The notes under the pieces were generated by a model. It was not told the DNA's origin and ran no database searches. It worked only from the letters and a program-made list of their open reading frames with translations. Source: Burkholderiales bacterium (lineage in GTDB: Bacteria; Pseudomonadota; Gammaproteobacteria; Burkholderiales; Burkholderiaceae_C). Taken from it: 44,177 nt of DNA. The stretch is taken from the NCBI GenBank assembly GCA_028868825.1, contig JAGWTU010000044.1, positions 1 to 44,177 of the forward strand, given 5' to 3'. Numbering within the stretch: the stretch's first letter is position 1; each line of letters opens with the position of its first letter. This document shows, piece after piece, positions 1 to 8,564 of the stretch. A program made the position numbers and the translations under genes.

Positions 1-153
1 GTCGCAGCGCTTCATGATCTCGCCGGCGCTGCCGTTGAGCTTGACCATGCCTTCGGGGTAGAGCAGCACATGGCAGTCCTGCGCCGCCTCCCATTGCAGG
101 CGGAAGCCGGCGCCGACGCGCGGCCGGCTATGCAGCGTCGCGGCGATGTTCAT
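1..153 (-). CDS. pqqD: PqqD, PQQ biosynthesis peptide chaperone (partial)
   Basis: The first 51 codons of a gene that runs off the left edge. The reading begins MNIAATLHSRPRVGAG and contains FRLQWEAAQDCHVLLYPEG followed by MVKLNGSAGEIMKRCD, a signature of PqqD. In the known family, PqqD binds the PqqA precursor peptide and presents it to the radical-SAM enzyme PqqE. Its ATG overlaps the pqqC stop as ATGA (150-153), so the two are translationally coupled. The missing C-terminal half and any pqqE lie outside the window. Identification is firm; only completeness is unknown. Confidence 0.96.
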   Translation of the reverse strand, partial: MNIAATLHSRPRVGAGFRLQWEAAQDCHVLLYPEGMVKLNGSAGEIMKRCD

Positions 154-866
154 GCCGTGACGCCGTACTTGAGCGCCATCGCGTCGTTCATCGCCCACAG
201 GATGTCGAGCTTGAACTGCAGGATCTCGAGCGCGCGTTGCTGCTGCGCGCGCGTGACGAAATGGCCCAGTGTCACCTCGAGGCCCTGCTCGACATCGCGC
301 CGTGCCTGGCTCACGCGGTTGCGGAAGTAGGACAGCCCTTCGCTCTCGATCCACGGGTAATGCCCGGGCCAGGTCGCCAGGCGCTGCTTGTGGATCTCGG
401 GCGCGAAGAGTTCGGTCAGCGACGAGCAGACGCTTTCCTGCCATGGCGCGTGGCGCGCGAAGTTGATATAGGCGTCGACGGCGAAGCGCAGCGCCGGAAT
501 GACATGCCGCTGGTCGAGCACCTCCGCGCGACTCAGCCCGACGGCCTGGGCCAGGCGCAGCCAGGCCTCGATGCCGCCTTCGTCGCGCACGCCGCCGATC
601 TCGAAGCCGTCGTGGTCGAGGATGCGCTGCACCCAGCCGCGCCGCACCTCGCGGTCGGTGCAGTTCGACATCACGGCGGCGTCCTTCACCGGAATCGCGA
701 TCTGGTAGTAGTAGCGGTTGGCGACCCAGCCGCGGATCTGCTCGGGGCTCGCGCGCCCGCCGTTGAGCATGACGTTGAACGGATGGTGGATGTGATAGGC
801 CTTGCCGCGCTCGCGCAACTTGGCCTCGAATTCGTCGCGGGTCCAGGCGTCGGCGTCGTGATTCAT
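150..866 (-). CDS. pqqC: PqqC, pyrroloquinoline-quinone synthase
   Basis: A 238-residue protein, close to the family norm of about 250. PqqC is a cofactorless oxidase that performs the last ring closure and eight-electron oxidation in PQQ formation. The sequence has family stretches such as HIHHPFNVMLNGG, RYYYQIAIPVKDAAVMSNC and ILDHDGFEIGGVRDEGG, plus histidines and tyrosines expected in the active site. The ATG at 866 (MNHDADAW) was chosen because it lies 9 bp after the pqqB stop and the protein begins where PqqC homologues do; the same frame continues upstream as antisense of pqqB. It is the third gene of a pqqABCD run and overlaps pqqD by 4 bp. Confidence 0.97.
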   Translation of the reverse strand: MNHDADAWTRDEFEAKLRERGKAYHIHHPFNVMLNGGRASPEQIRGWVANRYYYQIAIPVKDAAVMSNCTDREVRRGWVQRILDHDGFEIGGVRDEGGIEAWLRLAQAVGLSRAEVLDQRHVIPALRFAVDAYINFARHAPWQESVCSSLTELFAPEIHKQRLATWPGHYPWIESEGLSYFRNRVSQARRDVEQGLEVTLGHFVTRAQQQRALEILQFKLDILWAMNDAMALKYGVTA

Positions 867-874
867 GAGGATGT

Positions 875-1795
875 TCAGGGGACGATGGTCATGCCGTCGG
901 CGCAGACCTCGATGCCGTGGCGCGCCAGTTCGGCGCGCTCGGGCGAGTCCTCGTCGAGGATGGGATTGGTGTTGTTGATGTGGATGAGCAGCCGCCGCGT
1001 GCGCTTGGGCAGGCGGTCGAGCCATTCGATCATGCCGCCGGCGCCGGATTGCGGCAGATGGCCGATGTCGCGCGCGCTTTTCGTCGACAGGCCGAGCCGC
1101 GCCATCTCGTCGTCCCTCCAGAAGGTGCCGTCGACGAGCACGGCATCGGCGCCGCACATGGTGTCGAACAGCGCCGGCGTGATCTCGCCCAGCCCCGGCG
1201 CGTAGAAGGCGCTGCGGCCGCTGGCCGCGTCGCTGATCAGCACGCCGATGTTGTCGCCCGGCACGGGCGCCTCGCGGTGCGGCGAATAGGGCGCCGCCTT
1301 GCTCGCCAGCGCCTGGGCGCGCAGCACCACGCCGGGCACGCCGGCGACTTGGAACGGCGCGCCGTCGGGCGCGATGCGGTGGCGCTCGACGCCGCAGAAA
1401 TGGCCCAGCACCGAGAGCACCGGGTGGCCGCTCGTGAGGTCCTCGGCCACCGGGTCGGTGCACCACAGCGGCAAGGCGCCGCGGCGCTCGCGCAGCATGA
1501 ACAGCCCCGTCGTATGGTCGATCTGGCCGTCGATCAGCACGACGCCGGCGATGGCGCTGTCGCGCAGCGCGCGTGCCGGTTGCAGCGACGCCGTGGCGCG
1601 GATCTGTTCGAGGATGTCGGGGCTGGCGTTGAAGAGGATGCCGTCGTCGCCGGCGTCGCCGCGCACGAAGATCGACGACTGGGTGCGCGGCGTCGCGCGC
1701 AGGCCGCCGTTGCGCACGCCGGCGCATTGGCGGCAGTTGCAGTTCCATTGCGGGAAGCCGCCGCCGGCGGCCGATCCCAGGACGGTGATGCGCAT
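875..1795 (-). CDS. pqqB: PqqB, metallo-beta-lactamase-fold PQQ biosynthesis protein
   Basis: A 306-residue protein of normal length (about 304). It begins MRITVLGSAAGGGFPQWNC and carries the PqqB stretches CRQCAGVRNG, DGQIDHTTGLFMLRER and LLIHINNTNPIL. PqqB has a metallo-beta-lactamase fold and is thought to hydroxylate the tyrosine part of the excised Glu-Tyr intermediate before PqqC acts. The N-terminal cysteine pairs (CNCRQC) typical of the family are visible. It lies 82 bp downstream of pqqA, a usual arrangement that lets pqqA be made in excess. Start and identity are secure. Confidence 0.97.
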   Translation of the reverse strand: MRITVLGSAAGGGFPQWNCNCRQCAGVRNGGLRATPRTQSSIFVRGDAGDDGILFNASPDILEQIRATASLQPARALRDSAIAGVVLIDGQIDHTTGLFMLRERRGALPLWCTDPVAEDLTSGHPVLSVLGHFCGVERHRIAPDGAPFQVAGVPGVVLRAQALASKAAPYSPHREAPVPGDNIGVLISDAASGRSAFYAPGLGEITPALFDTMCGADAVLVDGTFWRDDEMARLGLSTKSARDIGHLPQSGAGGMIEWLDRLPKRTRRLLIHINNTNPILDEDSPERAELARHGIEVCADGMTIVP

Positions 1796-1877
1796 CGCGT
1801 CGCTCGTTGACTCGTTCGTTCAGGAGCCGCCGCGGGCCCAGGGGATCGCAGGCCAGCGGCGGATGCGGTTCATCGAA

Positions 1878-1952
1878 TCAGCGCGCGCTGACGTAGAGGG
1901 TGATCTCGAAGCCGAAGCGGAAGTCCTGGGCGGTGGGGGTCTGCCATTGCAT
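1878..1952 (-). CDS. pqqA: PqqA, PQQ precursor peptide
   Basis: A 24-residue peptide, MQWQTPTAQDFRFGFEITLY then VSAR. PqqA is the ribosomally made substrate of the pathway: the side chains of Glu16 and Tyr20, spaced E-x3-Y as the family requires, are cross-linked by PqqE and become the PQQ backbone. A good ribosome-binding site (AGGAGA) lies 7 nt before the ATG at 1952. This gene heads the leftward pqq run, so its promoter should lie in the 1953-2136 divergent spacer. Length and motif match the family exactly. Confidence 0.97.
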   Translation of the reverse strand: MQWQTPTAQDFRFGFEITLYVSAR

Positions 1953-2077
1953 GGGAAGTCTCCTGAGGTGACGGGTTGCACGCCCACCGGACGGCCGGCG
2001 CGGGGATCTCCGGATCCCGTGCCGCATGTTCCCTGCGCGGCCGCGCGCTGCACAGCCCCGCGACCATGAATCGCACC

Positions 2078-2095
2078 TCATGATTTTCATGATTC
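2078..2095. repeat. Tandem TCATGATT repeat in pqqA-pip spacer
   Basis: Two adjacent 9-bp copies, TCATGATTT and TCATGATTC, each containing the palindrome TCATGA. They form an AT-rich island in an otherwise GC-rich spacer between divergent genes. This may be an operator for pqqA or the rightward operon. No protein that binds this motif was recognised, so the role is inferred from position only. Confidence 0.45.
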
Positions 2096-2136
2096 GTCGC
2101 GGCCGGGCCTGCGGCGACACCGCTACCATCGCCGGC

Positions 2137-3090
2137 GTGAGTTCCCCGGTCTCGTTGTATCCCGCGCCCCCGCTGCTGCGCGACTGGCCCATGGCGGTCG
2201 AAGGCGGCCATCGCCTGCGCATCCGCGAGTACGGCCGCGCCGACGGCATCCCCGCCGTCACGCTGCATGGCGGCCCGGGTTCGGGCTGCTCGCCGCTGCA
2301 GCCGCGCTTTTTCGACCCGGCGCGCTACCGCGTGATCTGCATGGACCAGCGCGGCGCCGGGCTCAGCGAGCCGCGCGGCGGCATCGAGCACAACCGCACC
2401 GACGACCTCGTCGCCGATCTGCGCCGGCTGCGCGAGCAGCTGGGCCTTGCGGGCTGGCTCGTCGTCGGCGGGTCCTGGGGCGCGACGCTGGCCGTCGCCT
2501 ACGCCGCGGCCGATGCCGCCGCGGTGCGCGGGCTGCTGCTGCGCTCGAGTTTCATCGCCCGCCGCGCCGACGTCGCCGCCTTCTTCGAGGGCAGCGCCGC
2601 GCTGCGGCCGCGCGCCTGGCGGCGGCTGCGCGACGCCTTGCCGGCGGGCTGCGACACGCTGCAGGCGCTCACCGAGTTGCTGCACGGCCCCGACCTTGCC
2701 GCCCGCGAGCGCGCGGCCCGGGCCTGGTGGAACTGGGAGCAGGCGCTGTCGCAGGGCGACGACCACGACGCACCGCTGCAGGGCGAGGCGCTGGCCTTCC
2801 AGGTCGACCGGCTGCGCGTCCAGGCCCATTACCTGTCGCACGATTGCTGGCTCGCCGACGCGCCGCTGCTCGACCGCTGCGCCGCGCTGCCCCGCGTGCC
2901 GACCCTGCTGCTGCACGCGCGCGACGACCTCATCTGCCCGGCGGCCGCGGCGCTGGCGCTGCACGAGCGGCTGCCGCATGCGCGGCTGCAATGGATCGAG
3001 CGCGGCGGCCACGACCCGACGCAGCCGCAGATGCTCGCGGCGATGGTGACGGCGCTGGACCGCTACGCCGCCGGCGGCGCTTTCGCGTGA
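2137..3090 (+). CDS. pip: Proline iminopeptidase-type alpha/beta hydrolase
   Basis: About 317 residues from the GTG at 2137, matching the usual 313-320 of proline iminopeptidases (peptidase family S33), which remove N-terminal proline. Visible motifs are the oxyanion region HGGPGSGCSP, DQRGAGLSEP, the nucleophile elbow GGSWGA (Ser113), the acid region HARDDLICP and the catalytic His in GGHDPTQP. An upstream ATG in frame (2026) would add 37 unlikely residues; the GTG follows a TACCAT hexamer at 2124-2129 by 7 nt, which would imply a nearly leaderless message. The stop overlaps the ATG of the next kinase gene (TGATG), so pip is co-transcribed with the two-component pair. A link between the peptidase and PQQ, for example in clipping PqqA fragments, is speculative. 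Confidence 0.88.
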   Translation: MSSPVSLYPAPPLLRDWPMAVEGGHRLRIREYGRADGIPAVTLHGGPGSGCSPLQPRFFDPARYRVICMDQRGAGLSEPRGGIEHNRTDDLVADLRRLREQLGLAGWLVVGGSWGATLAVAYAAADAAAVRGLLLRSSFIARRADVAAFFEGSAALRPRAWRRLRDALPAGCDTLQALTELLHGPDLAARERAARAWWNWEQALSQGDDHDAPLQGEALAFQVDRLRVQAHYLSHDCWLADAPLLDRCAALPRVPTLLLHARDDLICPAAAALALHERLPHARLQWIERGGHDPTQPQMLAAMVTALDRYAAGGAFA

Positions 3091-4478
3091 TGACGCTGCG
3101 GCTGAAGATCAACCTCATCGTGAGCGCGCTCACGCTGCTGTTCATGGCCACCGTCGTCGAGCTGCAGCTGCGCAATATGCGCGATTCGGTGCGCGAGGAG
3201 GTCGAGGCGGCGAACCGCGTCGCCGCGCAGATGCTCAACCGCACGGCCTGGCTCTACACCTCGGCCGGCGTGCCGGCGATGCTCTCGTTCCTCGAAGGCG
3301 TCGGCCGCGTGCGCTCCAACGACATCACGCTGCTCGATGCCCAGGGCCATGCGCTGTACGCGTCGCCGCCGGCCACCTACAAGATGGGGCGCGACGCGCC
3401 GGCCTGGTTCGCGCGCCTGATCTCGCCGACGCCGGCGGTGATGGCGATCGACTTCCCCGACGGCAAGCTCGTCGTCAGCGCCAATGCCTCGCGCGCCGTG
3501 CTCGACGCCTGGGACGATGCGGTGCGCCTCGTCGGCCTCGGCTTGGCGCTGCTGCTGGCGCTCAACGGCTGCGTGTTCTGGCTCGTCGGCCGCGCATCGC
3601 GGCCCTTCGGCCGCATCACCGCGGCGCTCGACGAGATCCAGGGCGGCCGCTTCGACGTGCGCCTGCCGCCGCTGCCGGGCCGCGAGGCGGCGTCGATCGG
3701 CGCCGCCTTCAACCGCATGGTCGCCCAGCTGCAGTCGCATATCGAGACCGAGCGCCGCGCCATCCGCGCCGAGCGCGAACTCACCGACAGCCGCGAACTC
3801 GCGCGCTGGGTCGACCGCCAGATCGAGCAGGAGCGCCACATGATCGCGCGCGAACTGCACGACGAGTTCGGCCAGTCGGTGACCGCCATCCGCAGCATGG
3901 CGCTGTCGATCGCCCAGCGCGCCGGCGCGGTCGACGCGCAGGCCGGCGAGGCGGCGCGACTGATCGCTGCCGAGTCGTCGCGGCTGTACGACGCGATGCA
4001 CGGCATCATCCCGCGTCTGACGCCGCTGGTGCTCGACAACCTCGGGCTGGCCGGCGCGCTCGAGGACCTCGTCGAGCGCACGCGGCGCAGCCAGCCGGCC
4101 GTCGCCGTCGAGCTGGATCTCGCGCTCGGCGAGGCGCGGCTGCCGGGCGACGCGGCGCTGGCCGTGTACCGCGCGGCGCAGGAGGGCATCACGAACGCGC
4201 TGCGACACGGCCGCGCGAAGTCGCTGCGCCTGCGCGTCGAGGCCGATGCCGGCGAACTCCGGCTGTGCCTGGTCGACGACGGCCGGGGCCTGCCAGAAAC
4301 CGGCGCCGATGCGGGCGCCGGTGCCGGCGTCGACGGCGGCGACCACCATGGCCTGCGCTGGCTCGCCGAGCGCGTCGAGGGGCTGCAGGGGCGGCTGCGC
4401 ATCGGGCCGGCCGCACGCGCGGGCGCGCCGGGCACGAAGCTCGAGGTGCGGGTGCCGCTGCCCGAGGGCGCGCCTTGA
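3090..4478 (+). CDS. MoxY-like sensor histidine kinase (LapD_MoxY_N-HAMP-HisKA_3-HATPase)
   Basis: A 462-residue membrane kinase. A transmembrane segment spans about residues 9-27. A periplasmic region follows with the LapD_MoxY_N-type pattern REEVEAANRVAAQML, GRVRSNDITLLDAQG and APAWFARL, then a second membrane segment at about 145-165 and a HAMP region. The phosphoacceptor is His257 in RELHDEFGQSVTAIRS (HisKA_3). ATPase boxes EGITNALRHG, VDDGRGLP and HHGLRWLAERVEGL follow. MoxY is known as a sensor for methanol oxidation in Paracoccus; here the gene lies next to pqq genes, so control of PQQ-dependent alcohol oxidation is a reasonable inference. It starts inside the pip stop, and its own stop overlaps the TTG start of its regulator. 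Confidence 0.88.
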   Translation: MTLRLKINLIVSALTLLFMATVVELQLRNMRDSVREEVEAANRVAAQMLNRTAWLYTSAGVPAMLSFLEGVGRVRSNDITLLDAQGHALYASPPATYKMGRDAPAWFARLISPTPAVMAIDFPDGKLVVSANASRAVLDAWDDAVRLVGLGLALLLALNGCVFWLVGRASRPFGRITAALDEIQGGRFDVRLPPLPGREAASIGAAFNRMVAQLQSHIETERRAIRAERELTDSRELARWVDRQIEQERHMIARELHDEFGQSVTAIRSMALSIAQRAGAVDAQAGEAARLIAAESSRLYDAMHGIIPRLTPLVLDNLGLAGALEDLVERTRRSQPAVAVELDLALGEARLPGDAALAVYRAAQEGITNALRHGRAKSLRLRVEADAGELRLCLVDDGRGLPETGADAGAGAGVDGGDHHGLRWLAERVEGLQGRLRIGPAARAGAPGTKLEVRVPLPEGAP

Positions 4479-5104
4479 TCCGCGTCATGCTGGTCGATGA
4501 CCACGCGCTCGTGCGCATGGGATTCCGCATGCTGCTGGCCGACGCGCGCGTCGAAGTCGTCGCCGAGTTCGACACCGGCGAGCAGGCCTGCGCCGACTAC
4601 GCGCGTGTCAAGCCCGACGTCGTCGTGATGGACCTCTCGATGCCCGGCATGGGCGGGCTCGAGGCGGTGCGCCGCCTCGTCGCCCAGGACGCGGACGTGC
4701 GCATCCTGGCGCTGTCGGCGCACGAGGACATGGCGCATCCGCAGCGCGTGCTGCGTGCCGGCGCGCTCGGCTATCTGACCAAGCGCAGCGCGCCCGACAC
4801 GCTGATCGCCGCGGTGACCGCGGTCGCCGCCGGCGACGCCTATGTCGACGCGGCGACGGCGCGGGCGTTGGCGATGGCCCAGGTCAAGGGCGACCGCAGC
4901 CCGGCCGAGATGCTCAGCGAGCGCGAGTTCTCGGTCTTCATCCAGCTCGCCCGCGGCCGCAACGTCGGCCAGATCGCCGACAACCTCAAGCTCAGCCCGA
5001 GCACGGTGGGCACGCACCTCTACCATGTCAAGCAAAAGCTCGGCGCGGGCAACCAGTCCGAACTCACGCTGATCGCCCTGCAATGGGGGCTGATCCAGGT
5101 CTGA
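4475..5104 (+). CDS. NarL/MoxX-like response regulator
   Basis: A 209-residue regulator. The receiver begins MIRVMLVDDHALVRMG and has the phosphoacceptor Asp53 in VVVMDLSMPGMGG and the conserved Lys in GYLTKRS. The C-terminal LuxR-type helix-turn-helix reads LSEREFSVFIQLARGR and continues QIADNLKLSPSTVGTHLYHV. The start is a TTG at 4475 that overlaps the kinase stop (TTGA); no ATG gives an intact receiver N-terminus. The tight coupling makes it the cognate partner of the kinase at 3090-4478. By analogy with MoxX it probably activates PQQ-linked oxidation genes, possibly pqqA across the divergent spacer, but no operator could be assigned. Confidence 0.9.
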   Translation: MIRVMLVDDHALVRMGFRMLLADARVEVVAEFDTGEQACADYARVKPDVVVMDLSMPGMGGLEAVRRLVAQDADVRILALSAHEDMAHPQRVLRAGALGYLTKRSAPDTLIAAVTAVAAGDAYVDAATARALAMAQVKGDRSPAEMLSEREFSVFIQLARGRNVGQIADNLKLSPSTVGTHLYHVKQKLGAGNQSELTLIALQWGLIQV

Positions 5105-5144
5105 CGGCGCCGCCGGGCAGCTGGCGGGCCCCGCCCGTGTGAAC

Positions 5145-5780
5145 TCAGTGCCGGCTGGCGTCCGCGGTCGCGTCGATGGGCGGCATGACGCCGAGCCAGC
5201 TCTTTTCCATCTCGTCGAATTCCTCGACGGTGGCTTCGGAGACCTCGATCTGCTCCACCAGCGCGGGGGCCTGCAGCCGGGCCTTGCGCTCCTCGCGCAC
5301 CTGGGCGGCCGCCTCGAGCAGGTGCAGCCGCTCGACCAGCGGCGCCAGCGAGCTCGCGCCGCCGCCGACGAGTTCGGCCTGCAGCCGCGCCTTGGCGAGC
5401 ACGCGCGAGGGCAGCAACTCGACGCCCGACCAGCCGCGCCGCGCCAGTTCGTTGTGCACGACGCGCAGCGGCAGCAGCACCTCCGACGCGCCGCTGCGGC
5501 GTCCTTCGGCGAGCAGCCGGTCCAGTTGGGCGCGCAGCCCGGCGAGCGCCCGCGGATGGTCGGTCGACGGCGCGCCGCGGCGCTCGACGTAGGCGATGCG
5601 CGGCACGGCGCCCTGCCAGCGCAAGTGGAAGGGCCGCTTGAACAGGTTGCGCAACCAGCGCAGCAGGCGCAGCGCGCCGCCGCCGGCCCGGCTGCGGCGT
5701 CGGTCCTGGCCGGTCTCGGCGGGCCGGGCCGCGCTGGCGCGGTTCTTGAGGCGATGGGGGCGCTCGAGCATCGGGGTCAT
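5145..5780 (-). CDS. Hypothetical protein
   Basis: A 211-residue basic protein beginning MTPMLERPHRLKNRAS (an alternative ATG lies 9 nt downstream). The first third is rich in Arg and Ala and includes LRLLRWLRNLFKRPFHLRWQ. The middle has RALAGLRAQLDRLLAEGRRS and VHNELARRGWSGVELLPSRV, then a helical region LAPLVERLHLLEAAAQVREE. The end is acidic (VEEFDEMEKSWLGVMPP). No signal peptide or membrane segment is evident and no family was recognised. Even codon use and a coherent helical pattern argue that it is real. It is convergent with the response regulator and divergent from the MASE3 kinase. Confidence 0.65.
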   Translation of the reverse strand: MTPMLERPHRLKNRASAARPAETGQDRRRSRAGGGALRLLRWLRNLFKRPFHLRWQGAVPRIAYVERRGAPSTDHPRALAGLRAQLDRLLAEGRRSGASEVLLPLRVVHNELARRGWSGVELLPSRVLAKARLQAELVGGGASSLAPLVERLHLLEAAAQVREERKARLQAPALVEQIEVSEATVEEFDEMEKSWLGVMPPIDATADASRH

Positions 5781-6149
5781 CGGTGAGGCGGACGTCCGTC
5801 TCTTTCGGCATGCCGCGGCGGAAATTGAGGCCTGGCGCCCGAATTCAGTGGTACGACGCGAAGGCGGCGACCCCGGAGTCGACGGCCCGGGCCCTGATTG
5901 CCCGACGAAAGTCTGACGGTGATCAATCCTGAAGGACCTGCGCGGGCGCACATTGATCCGCAACTTTCGATTTGGCCTTGTCGATCGCGTTGAACGGACG
6001 GCACCGGGTCCATCACCCGGGGCGCGGCCCGTCGGGCGAGCGCGCGGTCGCGCCCGGGCTGCCCGGGTCCGCAGGATAGGGGGGAAGACATCATCGATGC
6101 CATCCGCGGGCAAGGTCGCGAGCCGGGTGTCCTGGGGCGGGCGGTTCGT
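5781..6149. other. Non-coding spacer upstream of MASE3 kinase
   Basis: A 369-bp region with no convincing gene between a leftward hypothetical gene and the rightward kinase. It holds two Fnr half-site-like sequences: TTGATCACCGTCAG on the minus strand (5913-5926), one base short of a full right half, and TTGATCCGCAA (5953-5963), which has too short a spacing. A purine-rich stretch (GGGGGGAAGA, 6079-6088) lies 61 bp before the annotated TTG start. No clear -35/-10 pair was found. Confidence 0.4.
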
Positions 6150-8564
6150 TTGCTCGGCCTGTCACCGGCCGAGGGCGGCGGGCTGGTCCTGGTGCTGCTG
6201 GGCACCTTTGCGGTCAGCGGTTACGACTATCTGCTCTTCCACACGGCGGTCGAACTGCTGAGCGTCTTCGTCGCCGTGACGTTCGCCGTCATCGCGATCA
6301 CCTGCCGCGACGCGATCCAGAACCGCTACATCGCCTTTGCCGGCCTGGCCTATCTCTTCGTCGGCTTTCTCGACGTCCTGCACACGCTGTCCTACAAGGG
6401 CATGGCGCTGTTCACCGACTACGACTACTACGCGCCGCAATTCTGGATCGCCTCGCGCTACCTCGAGGCCCTCAGCATGCTGGCGGGCTTCTGGTTCCTC
6501 GGCAGCCGTCGGCGGCCGGGCTTCGGCCTCGTGATGACCGCCTTCGCGCTCGTCACCGGCGGCCTCACCAGCTCGATCCTGATCTTCAGGAACTTCCCCG
6601 TCTGCTTCGTCGCCGGGCAAGGGCTGACGCCGTTCAAGATCGGCAGCGAGTACGTGATCTGCGCGCTGATGGCGGCCAACATCGCGCTGCTGATGCGCTA
6701 CCGGCAGCGCTTCGCACGCCACGTCTACCACCTGCTCGTGGCGTCGGCCGTGATGATGATCGCGATGGAGCTGTGCTTCACGCTGTACGTGAGCGACGCC
6801 ATGAGCGACGCCTTCAACCGCGCCGGCCATGTCCTCAAGCTCGGCTCCTACTACCTGATCTACAAGGCCGTCGTCGTCACCGCCTTGCGCGACCCGATCC
6901 AGCTGCTGTTCAGCGAACTCAAGGCCAAGGAACTCGAACTCGAAGGCCGGGTCGCCGAGCGCACGCGCCGGCTGAGCGAGAGCGAGGCGCGCCTGGCGAT
7001 GGCGATGGACCAGGCGCGGCTGTGCTACTGGGAAATGGATGCCGCGACGCAGACCTACACCTTCAACGACCGCTTCTACGCGCTCTACGCCACGACGGCC
7101 GAACGCGAGGGCGGCTATCGGATGTCGGTGCCGGCCTTCGCACGGGCGTTCCTGCCGCCGGACGCGTACCCGCGCTTGCGCGAGAACGTCGATCGGCTGC
7201 TGTCCGGCGCTATCGATGAGCTGCGACTCGAGAATCCCGTCCGCCGGCGCGACGGCGAATGGCGCCATTTCCTGGCCCGCATCAACGTCGTCCGCGATGC
7301 GACGGGCCGCGTCGTGGGCACGCGGGGTGCCAACCAGGACATCACCGAGCTCAAGCAGGCGGAGGCGGCGCTGCGCAAGAGCCAGGAGCGCTATGCGGCG
7401 ATGGAGCGCGCGGTGTCGGAGGCGCTGTGGGAGCGCGATCTCGTCGCCGACGAGATCTACTGCTCGCCGCGCTGGTACGACATGCTCGGCTACGAGCCGG
7501 CCGAGTTCCCGCGGCGGCGGGCGGCCTTCCTCGATCTCGTCCATCCGGACGACCGCGCGCGACTGCAGCAGGCGCTGCACAGCCACCTCGAGTTGCGCCG
7601 GCCTTATGCGGTGGAATGCCGGCTGCGGCACAAGAACGGCGACTACCGCTGGATGCTCTCGCGCGGCGAAGCCCAGCGCGATGCCGACGGGCGGCCCGTG
7701 CGCCTGCTCGGCGCCATCATCGACATCACCGAGGCCAAGGCCGCGCAGGCGGAGCTCGAGCGCCACCGCGATCACCTCGAGGAAATCGTCGCCTCCCGCA
7801 CGGCCGATCTGGCGCTCGCCCGCGACGTCGCCGAGGCCGCCAGCCGCGCCAAGTCCACCTTCCTGGCCACGATGAGCCACGAACTGCGCACACCCATGAA
7901 CGCCATCATGGGCATGACCCACCTGGCGCGCCTGCGGGCCAGCGACCCCAAGCAGATCCAGCAGCTCGGCAGCGTCGATGCGGCGGCCCGCCACCTGCTG
8001 GGCATCATCAACGACGTGCTCGATTTCTCGCGCATCGAAGCGCAGAAGCTGCGGCTCGAGGACGAGGACGTCGACATCGCCGGGTTGCTGCAGGGCGTGG
8101 AGACCATGATCCGCGTCGACGCCCAGGCCAAGGGCCTGGCCTCGACGGTCGACGTGCCCGACGAGCTCGCGCGCCTGCGGCTGCGCGGCGATGCCCGGCG
8201 CCTGGGGCAGATCCTCATCAATCTGGCGGGCAACGCCGTGAAGTTCACCGACGCCGGATCGGTGACCCTCGGTGCCCGCCTGGAGCGCGACGAGGGTGCC
8301 GAGGTCGTGCTGGGCTTCGAGGTGCGCGACACCGGGGTCGGCATAGCCCCGGCCGACCAGTCCAAGCTGTTCCAGCCGTTCGAGCAACTGGACGGGTCGG
8401 CGACGCGCCGCTACGGCGGCACGGGCCTGGGGCTGGCGATCTGCAGGCAGCTCGTGACGATGATGGGCGGCGAGATCGGCGTCACGAGCCAGCCTGGCAC
8501 GGGCAGCCTGTTCCGCTTCACGGTCAGGCTGCGCAGGGCCGTGGCGAGCGCTCCGACGAGCTAG
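6150..8564 (+). CDS. MASE3-PAS-PAS sensor histidine kinase
   Basis: An 804-residue kinase. Residues 1 to about 250 form a multi-pass membrane sensor with the MASE3-type stretch FVGFLDVLHTLSYKGM. A short coiled coil (LKAKELELEGRVAERTRRL) leads into two PAS/PAC domains at about 281-400 and 415-535; the second ends RLLGAIIDITEAKAAQAELE. A HisKA domain has the phosphoacceptor His577 in MSHELRTPMNAIMG. The HATPase carries NLAGNAVKFTD, DTGVGIAP and YGGTGLGLAIC. No receiver or output domain follows and no regulator gene is adjacent, so its partner is elsewhere. The start is a TTG at 6150 with a poor ribosome-binding site; no upstream ATG or GTG is in frame. Its last 4 bp overlap the convergent transporter gene. 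Confidence 0.9.
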   Translation: MLGLSPAEGGGLVLVLLGTFAVSGYDYLLFHTAVELLSVFVAVTFAVIAITCRDAIQNRYIAFAGLAYLFVGFLDVLHTLSYKGMALFTDYDYYAPQFWIASRYLEALSMLAGFWFLGSRRRPGFGLVMTAFALVTGGLTSSILIFRNFPVCFVAGQGLTPFKIGSEYVICALMAANIALLMRYRQRFARHVYHLLVASAVMMIAMELCFTLYVSDAMSDAFNRAGHVLKLGSYYLIYKAVVVTALRDPIQLLFSELKAKELELEGRVAERTRRLSESEARLAMAMDQARLCYWEMDAATQTYTFNDRFYALYATTAEREGGYRMSVPAFARAFLPPDAYPRLRENVDRLLSGAIDELRLENPVRRRDGEWRHFLARINVVRDATGRVVGTRGANQDITELKQAEAALRKSQERYAAMERAVSEALWERDLVADEIYCSPRWYDMLGYEPAEFPRRRAAFLDLVHPDDRARLQQALHSHLELRRPYAVECRLRHKNGDYRWMLSRGEAQRDADGRPVRLLGAIIDITEAKAAQAELERHRDHLEEIVASRTADLALARDVAEAASRAKSTFLATMSHELRTPMNAIMGMTHLARLRASDPKQIQQLGSVDAAARHLLGIINDVLDFSRIEAQKLRLEDEDVDIAGLLQGVETMIRVDAQAKGLASTVDVPDELARLRLRGDARRLGQILINLAGNAVKFTDAGSVTLGARLERDEGAEVVLGFEVRDTGVGIAPADQSKLFQPFEQLDGSATRRYGGTGLGLAICRQLVTMMGGEIGVTSQPGTGSLFRFTVRLRRAVASAPTS

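Noticed and set aside
5118..5140. GC-rich hairpin (GGCGGG...CCCGCC) between the MoxX-like regulator and a convergent gene as a terminator
   Set aside because: The loop is only about one to three bases and there is no T-run on either side; not a convincing intrinsic terminator.
5913..5963. Fnr-like sites before the MASE3 kinase (TTGATCACCGTCAG on the minus strand and TTGATCCGCAA)
   Set aside because: The first ends in G instead of A in the second half-site; the second has the wrong spacing. Neither has a matching -10 element.
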